Positions 55,796 to 64,000 of a stretch of 64,000 nt of DNA are shown here, piece by piece. Source of the stretch: Thozetella sp. PMI_491. Lineage: Eukaryota > Ascomycota > Sordariomycetes > Chaetosphaeriales > Chaetosphaeriaceae. Under the pieces are notes generated by a model that searched no databases, was not told the DNA's origin, and saw only the letters and a program-made list of their open reading frames with translations. Within the stretch, counting starts at the first letter, position 1. The number at the start of each line of letters is the position of its first letter. Both the position numbers and the translations under genes were made by a program. The stretch is taken from contig MU270062.1 in the NCBI GenBank assembly GCA_021432635.1, positions 1-64,000 on the forward strand, given 5' to 3'.

Positions 55796-56735
55796 CCCAA
55801 AGCCACAAAATTACCTTCTCGGAATTTTTTTTTTTACATACGAGGCCTGCAGCTAGGTAAATCATGAGATGTTTCCTTGCAGCGCCGAGAGCATTGACCA
55901 CGGAGCCAAATATTAGCAGTTGCTACGTCCCATGCTAAGCGGCCACCAGTTGGCCAAAGAACATGAATGCTACAGCGGGAGCTTTAAAGGCGTGTAACTG
56001 CAACATGGCAACTAATTATGGAGCTAATTTTTAGAGTGGAGTAGTTATACATCCGAGTTCCAGCCACCTTTAAAGTTATTAAAGAGCTTAGCTAAGAACA
56101 TGGGCACAAAAAGCGGCGCTGAAACCAGAGCACCGTAAGCGCACTGATATGTTCCACAAACCGCTTCCCTTATTTCCAGGACATAGTTATACGCACGATG
56201 AAACGATCAGCGCGGCCTGTCGACACGATGTGAGAAGCTAGAGATCGACTGAGCTGGAGTGGCTCTAAGTTTAGAGTATAAATGCGCGTAGTTGTAGTTA
56301 TGAGCCCGACGCAATGCACGAACAAAAGCTAATGCTGCTTATTGATGCGAGAATTTGGTTCCCCCCTTTTTGGGCTAAGCTCAGACCACACCTCTGATAG
56401 CCCTATGCTTAGTTACATGTATATTAAATAATGTCTTGATAAAGTAATAGGGGCTAAGAGGCTGTAGGATGTGTGGCTAGTTGGCGGCTGAGTTGATCGG
56501 TGATATTGCGGGAGCGACACATGCGTAGGTATATATATATATATATTGTGTCTATGCCAAGGGGTTCGACTTGGGGTGTCGGTAGTGGTCTCGACCGCGT
56601 CGCCGCCGCGAGAGGTAACACTACCAAAGGTATAAAAGCAGGGTCAAGTGATTACCGAATCCGTTCTGCTCGCAGACGGCCGAAAAGGCACTTACTACAG
56701 GATATCCTCGCGGCGCGTTTTGACAGCGACTAAAA
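55796..56735. other. Intergenic, AT-rich, with (TA)n tract
   Basis: About 940 bp. It holds a T run near 55,827 and an 18-base TA alternation at 56,530-56,547. TATAAAAG at about 56,631, some 105 bp before the GH45 start, is a good TATA candidate. Confidence 0.5.
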
Positions 56736-57759
56736 ATGTGTCTCGCCCTGCTGCTGTCGTGCGCCCTGTTCTCGGCAGTCGCCTGGGCGGCGAATGGCGC
56801 GACCACCACGACATGGGACTGGTAAGCATGCACTGACCGGACATTAGTCGGGATGATGGTGGAACCCTTTTTACTGATCACTCGGCTCCTCGCAGCTGCA
56901 AGCCCGCCTGCTCGGATACCCGCAATACGAATAAGCAAAAGATAGGCCTCAAGTAGGTATACGTCGTTTCTCTATTCCTCCCGTGTATGAGTCGCCCTAT
57001 ATGTGCTCCTTGTTTCACCTTCCCACCCCACCCCATCCCATCCAAGCGGGGAAACTCCTCGTTAACGCTCCTCACCAGCGGCCTCGCGGCGGCCTGCTAC
57101 AAGAACAACACGATGCTGGACCCCAAGATCACGGGGGCGGCGTCCAACGCGTGCTTCGGGCGTGGGGGCGTCGCCTACTCGTGCAACACGTACCAGCCCA
57201 TCGTGGTCAACTCGAGCTTCAGCTACGTCTTCGCCGGCAACTGGGAGACGTCCAACTGCTGCAAGTGCTTCCACGTCACCTGGACCACGGGCACCGGCAA
57301 GGGCAAGAGCATGATCGTGCAGGTCGTCAACGCCTTCGGCGTCGACACGGGCGACTTTGACCTGTACACCCCGGGCGGCGGGGTGGGCGGCCTAGAGGCG
57401 TGCCAGAGCCAGTACGGGGCGCCGAGGCAGGGCTGGTGAGTGGTCTCTTATTTTTCCCGAGAAGAGGATCCCAAGAACTGATGAACTGATAAATTCGAGC
57501 AGGGACGCTCAATACGGCGGCGTGCAGACCCTGGCGCAATGCAGCCAGCTGCCGGCCAGCCTGCAGGACGGGTGCAAGTGGAGGTTCAACTGGGCGGGAG
57601 GTGAGTGGCGATGGCAAAATGCCACATTGATGCGAAGGCTGCGACTGCTGACTTTGTTATTCCTCTCTCCGTATAGGCACGGTCAACGGCTGGAAGACCA
57701 CCTACGAGCAGGTCACTTGCCCCAAGGTGATGACGGACATCTCGGGCTGCAGCGCCTGA
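56736..57759 (+). CDS. GH45 endoglucanase, catalytic domain only
   Basis: Secreted cellulase that cuts internal beta-1,4 bonds of cellulose by inversion. Five short exons. The ATG at 56,736 opens the signal peptide (MCLALLLSCALFSAVAWA). TTTTWDCCKPAC carries the first catalytic Asp (family motif TRYWDCCKPSC). Then GGVAYSCNTYQP, NCCKCFHVTWTTG, FDLYTPGGGVGG (Asp of the conserved HFDL.IPGGGVG), WDAQYGGVQTLAQC, GCKWRFNWAGG and YEQVTCPKVMTDISGCSA. Exon joins use GTAAGC..CGCAG, GTAGGT..ACCAG, GTGAGT..GAGCAG and GTGAGT..ATAG. About 230 aa with no linker or CBM1 after the catalytic domain. The family usually reads WRFDW; here it is WRFNW. All Cys positions look kept. Confidence 0.88.
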
Positions 57760-60700
57760 GGAGGGGCCTCTGCCATTGAGCTTCGGTCATTGCCTGCAGC
57801 GTCCTGCCTTTACGCTTAGAGGAAGACCCCCGGAGTCGAGCGATGCGGCCTCGATGTTGTGCCAGTGCCCGATGTACTGCCATATCCTATGCGAGATTAC
57901 GAGACACTCAGGGGGATGTCTTTGGCTGCACGAGTTCGAACTTGCCGCCGTACCTGCTAGCATGCTACGGGCTTCCAAGCAATAAAAGAAGAGGACAGGA
58001 TAGAAATAACCCCAAAAAATCGGAGAGAAGGGGAAGGAGAGCCAGTGCTGAATTAGGGCAGCACAGAACTTGTGAGTAACATCGCTGGAGAAGTTGGAGG
58101 GCCCGAGAACCTAACACGAATGATGTGGGGTAAATGAACTCAGGCTAGTAGCCAGGCCTCCGATTCGAATAGTCGAGACGTGCATCGCAGAAAGGGCCAG
58201 ACCCGTCTGCTAATTCAGTTTATCTTCCGAGATGCTGGTAGCGCATATTGGCCCGCAACCCGGATCAATGCCCTGAGGACAGGGCCGGGGGACCCTCCCT
58301 TCCTCATATTTGCCGTCTTGTTTCTCGGACCGTCTGCCGTGGCTTAAGCCAAGCGAATCCAGGGCAAGCGCTCCAATGGCGGCGTCGCTGACTGCCCGCT
58401 TTGGGAAGGAGTATCGTAATACCCGGTAGAGGGAGTGGACGATGTAGGCGCAAGGGCGCACAAGACGCTATAACTATTGTCACATGTGTCGGCGACAATA
58501 AACGCTACAAGGAAAATAGGTACCTAAATAAGGGAGGTACCCGAGCTAGCCCTCAAAGAGTCGCCCCTTACTTGCTTCAGCTGTACCAACCGCTCTCATC
58601 TCCCCGACTTCTAAACGTGGGCGCTTTAATTATCCAGCTCCCACCTGGAGAGCGGCAGAACGCGCGTCCTATTCCAACCAACCAGCTCTCGTCCATAGTA
58701 CCATCCTCAACACTCCATACGGATAAATTTAATATGTCTATTCGTTTACTTAGGCTCTGCGACTATCTTTATCTATCCGTCCTCTCGCCGCCAGAGTGTC
58801 TATCTCTACGTCGCATTCCCCTCACCTCAAGGGGAAGCTCCATGCCTGCGGTCTCAGGACAGTGGTACTTTCCATTGTGTCAAGGATATCATTGATTAGG
58901 GGATCCTTTTGATATATAATATCTGAGTAGGCCTAGGGAGGATGCAGATGTTTTGTTATAAGGATGTGTGCTGGAGATTTGCCTCGACTTCAGCAGCCTG
59001 GGGCGATTGGATGTATTCAAATATGCAGACCTTGCCCGCCGTGGTGTCATAGCCAGTGATGACAAATCTGCTTCAATACTGCACTCAGTCGATCATGATG
59101 ACAGAGGGCGCACCAGCCCTGGTTCCCATGGTATTACTGACCAGCGTCCTCGGTTCCGCCATATCAATGGTCATCTTTCGTCTCCACATCAGCTCTCTGA
59201 GCTGGGGAGAGACTAGCAGCATCATGTTCCTAAGACTCTGAAGCCTCTGGTCGAACGGGTACTGAGGGCCCAGTGGCTCCAACTGTAAAGAAGCGGAATT
59301 ACATGCAGCCAGAAGGTAATGGACGTTCGAGTGAACTCGAACTGGCTCCCAATCACGGTGCGATGGGACGAAAGGAGGAGAGTCTTTACCGGTCAAAAAC
59401 TTTGCCTAATATGATCCTTGCCATAGAAGAAAAGGAATTGTTGGATCTCTTAAATGGAGGGAGAGGCACAGTAGAGCGGGCCCTGGAATCTTCTCTCGAT
59501 CAGCCCCTCTATATCCGACTCAAGCCCAAGAGCGCTCACCGCCAGACCCACGCCTCCATTTATACTCCGTTGGGGTTATACCAACGACGAAGTTTCTATA
59601 CCAGCACAACCCAGACTAGAATTCCCAGTCATAAACACAAGCACACTTTATATGAGCCTCCTTCAGGGCCGACTCTAGTCTCTCTACTTCATGTCAGTTT
59701 CCCGCCTCTTCCGAACGCCCATAGCTCCTCGGAGAGCACAAGCTGCCAACTGGGGAGCAGTTGGCCATCTGCTAGCGGCTGTCCGTGGTCATGGCGTGTG
59801 GGGAACTTGAACGTGAAGGTTGCGTTCGTGGCTATCGTATTCTATATCTATACACCCGGCCCCCTCCGAGCTTTCTTGCATTAAGTACTAAGGACACGGT
59901 CACAGGACAACAAAGACGGCTTGAGCCAGCTTCCATAAGGTCAATTAATTCATGTTCAAATTTTGGTATTTCAATTAGCGACCCAGGAGGCCTGCTGGCC
60001 AATGAGCCAAAGAAGGTGTTGCAGCTCGCACCAACGGACGTGGGCAAGACGGAGAAGGAATGTCCAAAGCACGAACAAATCAAGCTTGGCTACATAAATT
60101 GATATTAATAAGGAAGATATAGGCATTAAATAGAACCAGGAGTTGATTGAATGTTTGCCGAGGACCGACCAGGGAGTGACCCGCTAAATCTCGAATCACA
60201 TCGGGTATCGTGAAGCAGCAGACCGATATAGAGTCGCAAAGATGGCAATAAGACTCAGGAGTATGGCCCGCATTTTATAGACTCTTGTAATAAGCGAGTA
60301 CTTGGTCACTTAAGATTGGGCAATGTTGCCATGGCAGTGAGCTCAGTGGATTTAGACACAGGGAGAGACGTGTGTTTTATAAATCTTCCAGACAGCATAA
60401 AGGATTATACCTTGAAAACGATCCAAGGTGTCCAATTTTGACACGTGTTAGTTCACTGCCACTGCAGATCAAGTTTCTCCGTCCAAATGCCCTGTTCGGG
60501 GGTATCGAACAGCCTACTGAGCTCTCCACGGGCAAGGGAAGCTGTCTTCATATACAATTCTCGAAGGAGCCAAGGAATCGATCGTAAACCAATCTGTGAT
60601 GGTCAAGTGAATACCATTGATCGTAAGCGGCATAGCGGTTGCAGAAAAAGTCAATCGGGGAGTTTTAACGAATAGATTTGCTGGCATATGTATCCCCAGG

Positions 60701-63492
60701 CTCGACTATTCTTTAGTGCTTCAATAAATGCAACACTGCTTGCGACTAGGTTTCCTGCGTGCAACAAACTAAGCCGTTGCAGACTTAGTGGTGCAACCCC
60801 TGCATCCAACTCGCCCTATGATAGGCCAGACCAACTGCTAAGGTCTTCATTTGGATCGTACTGGGACTAGGATATTTAAAGGGCCGATGTCCCTCTGCAG
60901 CTCGAGCTGGAGTCTGCCGGGCCATATGGGAGAGTGCCTCAAGCAACCGGCTCTACCTAGGAGGCTGAGCATAAAGGCGCGTTTATCCGAATCTGATATG
61001 GCCACCTAGCTTATAGCTTATCTACTATTTTGTCTGCTATACAAGAGACTTGTCATCTAAGCCTCTGATTAGTGAAACGTTGTGATCTGCTGGCTGCTGT
61101 GCTAAGACATGTGTAGGCCTGTATAAAAATGGCTAGGGTGGTTAGATATAATTGAGGCCTGTATGTGTGTTATTCTATATAGAATTATGGAATTATCTCG
61201 ATTAAAAAAGTTTGCTCTTTAATAGTATTTCGACTGGCCCTATAGAGTATAAAATAAAGGATTGGATACTTTTCGCTATTAATCTCATAGTCTGCGCTTC
61301 TATTCATTCCTATGTCACATGCATCTGTCCTTATCAAACCATCTATATGCAGTGCCGAGGCTTGCAGGCATCTGAATGGGCCCTCGTATTTTTTGTCTAT
61401 GGTAGTAGCTGGCTATGTCCAGAGTTTAAACTAAACATTTTAAACCTTTTTAATATGGCTTTTTTGGTGATTGATAAGAGCTGAAGATAGCGCTTGCAGA
61501 AGCTTTACTGTGTACTGTGTTGCAGGGACTAACGGCCTAGAAAAGTACAATTATTTCAGTGCTTGCTTATTATCCACATACGTAGAATCTTGCCTTCTGT
61601 ATTGTTATCACTTGACTTTCCGGAGGCTGTTCCAGGCCTTAGCTAACTACTGTGCAGGTTTGGTGCCGACGTTAGGCATGTGATTCTGATCTTTGTCTAT
61701 CTCTGTGGACGGAATCCGCCTCTACTTTTCTATGCATTCATGCATGCCTCGTGCGTAGCAGCGATCCAAGCCAGATCCCCTGAACAGATAGACACCAATC
61801 CGAATCACGTAAGTACTGGTGCTCTTTCGGTGCTGCGGTCCACCTCAAGAATCGAGGGTATCTTCGTGTGGTAAACGCTTCGGAACATCTGTGTTCTAAC
61901 TAGGCTTCTTCTAGGAGGCGGGGTCTAACTCGGTCCAAGAACCGTATGCAAACGATGGGTTTTTGATGGTCGTTATAGCCAGTCCTTGTGTCTCAGGTAA
62001 CGGAGCGGACAATGCAACGTCGTCAGTGCATACGAGGAGAGATAGAAGTCAACATATTAATGGTCGTCCATAACTCCTTGCGCACTCTCGTATTTTTTCA
62101 GGGGTCTCCCGAAGCTATTTGATCGCGGGGTCCGGGCACAATGTCCGTTGCGGTAGTTAATTGGCGGATTCCGCCGGATGGCCGTTCTGCGCGCCACAGT
62201 GCAACTCCTCTGACTCGACGCATAGCCACAGCTTCAGCATTAACCACATCATGGAATTATGAGGCCACAGGCGTTAGGGCCGATGCGGGTATCTATAGAT
62301 CACGGCTAGAGGTGGCTTAGATCTTGTCTTTATTCTTTTGTTTCGTCAGCCAGCTGTAACCCGACTTTCGGCAAGGAATGGGATTATATTTTACACCAAG
62401 CATCATAGGTGACAGATGTCTAGTATCAAATCAAAATAAAAGTTAGTCAACCCTGGCAGCATTGTCTCGACTCGAGGTGCGGGCAAGGGGATCGGTGGAG
62501 AAGAGATTACGCACTGACGTAGGAGAAGCGGTAGACATCCCTGGATAGCTGAGAACTCGATCGCGCTCGCCAAACGCCTTCTTTAGAACCCTGATCTTAC
62601 CATACGACCGTTATAATTAATGCGACGGACAACTGCAATCACATCTACGACTCACTTGGGGGTTCGACAGGCAACACATACGTGCTGATAGTAGTGATCC
62701 CAACCAATGTTTGCTTCACCACAGAGAACCGCCCAGATTACAGGCTCAGAGAAGCTGCACATGTGATTTAGTCATAGCTCCAAGACGAACGACAGAGCCA
62801 GAAGCTTTCGGATGTGAATGGCACCGCGTCGCAGAGATTATGGGGATGTAGAAATGATCTTAACGATCCTTTCAATAGCAGCACACCAGTAGCGTTTGTA
62901 TCATATACTTGCGGGTATTCTTATTGACTTGGAAGGCGGCTGAAAGTTTCCAGGGGGGGGGTCATCCCAAAGCGCTGCTCTGCTAATAAGGGTTTCAGCT
63001 ATAAGAGTTATAGCCCTAGCGGCCGGCGCTATGCCCTATGCAGCAGCTGGTAACCCTCGAGCCAACACGACGTCACATTCAACGTCGACGTTGACGGTAG
63101 GCCGTTGCCACGCTGATCCATCTTGATAGGATAGTGGAAATTAGTAAACCGAGCACACACTCTAATTGCCGAAACGACGCTTTCGGGGTCTGTGCATCGA
63201 AGTGCCAAGTTCGCCAAGCTAAGGGCAATGACTGGACGAGTCACGGCCAGCCTCACTCACGTGCAGCGCTCGCCGAGGTCTGGCCACAGGAGGCGTTGCG
63301 TTGAGGAAAAGGTAAACGCCGTCAAGATGCGGCGTCAACCTTGTATGGGGCCGTTGAGCGTATATATACCTCGAAGTGCCAGACCTCGTCTCCTAGTAGT
63401 ATCAGCCCCTCTCTCTACGCTTCAGTCCACCTGTCGTCCATTCCCCATCATTCTTTCCGATCGTTAGCGCGAATCCGCAGTACTCAGTCACC
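57760..63492. other. 5.7-kb gene-poor region
   Basis: No supportable gene. The longest frame (59,273-59,884, plus) has no motif or codon signature. On the minus strand 59,396-58,970 a frame reads PQYPFDQRLQSLRNMMLLVS, then two stops and RFVITGYDTTAGKVCIFEYI; it may be a decayed gene of unknown family. The rest is AT-rich from about 60 kb and contains no visible transposon ends. The last 150 bp, with TATATATACC near 63,360, should be the WSC gene promoter. Confidence 0.4.
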
Positions 63493-64000
63493 ATGAAGCT
63501 GTTCTCGATCTCTCTTCTCTCCGGGCTTCTGGCTCCCCATCTCTGCAGGGGCGCAATTCCAACTAACTCATCGGCAACCACAGCGGTGACCCCGTCGGCT
63601 ACTGTCCCTTCTGGTGTCAAACCCTCCATCGGTGGCTACCGGTACATGTCCTGTTGGACCGAAGGATTGAATATTAGGGCTTTGAGCGGCGCTAGCTTTG
63701 CCTATGATAGCATGACTCTGGAGAGCTGCATGGCGAATTGCTCGACGTACCAATTCTGGGGCACTGAGTATGGTCGTGAATGTGAGCCTATCGTCGATCG
63801 AACACGGTTTTGCCTGCCGACTACTTTCTAACCAGTCTCTCACACCTAGGTTATTGCGGCAATTGGCTTGACAAGTCGAGCAAATCGGCTGTTGCTGGCG
63901 ACTGCAACACTGCCTGTGGAGGTGACGCATCTGAGCTCTGTGGGGGAGGGAATCGCCTTGTTGTGTATTCCACCACTGCACCCCTGACGGCGACACAAGC
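63493..64000 (+). CDS. Secreted WSC-domain protein, cut by the window end
   Basis: Signal peptide MKLFSISLLSGLLAPHLCRG, a short Ser/Thr/Pro spacer, then one WSC domain: YRYMSCWTEGLNIRAL, SMTLESCMANC, WGTEYGREC. After the intron (T/GTGAGC at 63,781..CTAG) it continues YCGNWLDKSSKS, DCNTACGGDASELCGGGNRL and VVYSTTA. The eight-Cys pattern of WSC domains is complete. WSC domains bind glycans and occur on cell-wall sensors and on secreted oxidases or glucanases. The part beyond base 64,000 decides which; no membrane helix is seen yet. Confidence 0.85.

Noticed and set aside
59273-59884. 203-codon open frame on the plus strand
   Set aside because: No motif, biased low-complexity composition and no splice or promoter context; probably chance.

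Overview
The window is nuclear DNA from a filamentous ascomycete (Pezizomycotina, probably Sordariomycetes). Genes are interrupted by 50-80 nt introns with GT(AG)..CTRAC..YAG signals. The gene content is typical of these fungi: a NACHT NLR-like protein, an ankyrin protein with the fungal STAND N-terminus, a HET-domain protein, a TRI12-type MFS pump, DUF6594 and DUF7704 membrane proteins, GH45, WSC and cyanovirin-N-homology secreted proteins. About 25 genes or gene remnants are spread over 64 kb, with long gene-poor stretches at 36.6-39.5, 42.8-44.7, 51.4-54.5 and 57.8-63.5 kb. No polyketide, peptide or terpene synthase is present, so tailoring-type genes (FAD monooxygenase, O-methyltransferase, alcohol dehydrogenase, efflux pump) do not form a complete biosynthetic cluster here.

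Layout. 0-1 kb: partial tRNA-Ala with a very short intron, then old direct repeats. 1-4.4 kb: NLR-like protein whose phase is explained by a GC-AG intron. 5.9-23.1 kb: a region best read as a 15.9-kb inversion. Its left edge (about 6,147) fuses the 5' half of an EamA/DMT-type transporter to the 3' part of a small gene. Its right edge (about 22,036) fuses the 5' end of that small gene to the 3' half of the same transporter. Between the edges lie a secreted M1 aminopeptidase, a tyrosinase relic, an ankyrin protein, an OPT oligopeptide transporter, an interrupted alcohol dehydrogenase gene and a secreted M15-like peptidase. 23.5-30.5 kb: DUF7704 protein, NAD-dependent epimerase, a four-exon FAD monooxygenase with a long membrane tail, DUF6594 protein. 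31-34.5 kb: retropepsin-fold protein and an orphan gene. 39.5-42.8 kb: secreted CVNH protein and HET protein. 44.7-51.4 kb: O-methyltransferase, TRI12-type MFS pump, and a secreted EEP-fold phosphodiesterase with a C-terminal lectin-like domain. 52.5-55.8 kb: an unrecognised or decaying gene, an ankyrin scrap and a truncated PQQ-propeller gene. 56.7-57.8 kb: GH45 endoglucanase. 63.5 kb to the end: a WSC protein cut by the window edge.

Two themes connect the genes. One is self/non-self recognition (NLR, ankyrin protein with the same kind of N-terminal domain, HET protein, ankyrin scrap). The other is a secreted set acting on glycans, peptides or nucleic acid/lipid phosphodiesters (M1, M15-like, CVNH, EEP-lectin, GH45, WSC). 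The region also shows decay: a gene-splitting inversion, in-frame stops in otherwise sound genes, and several fragments. All calls come from reading the sequence; no database search was run.
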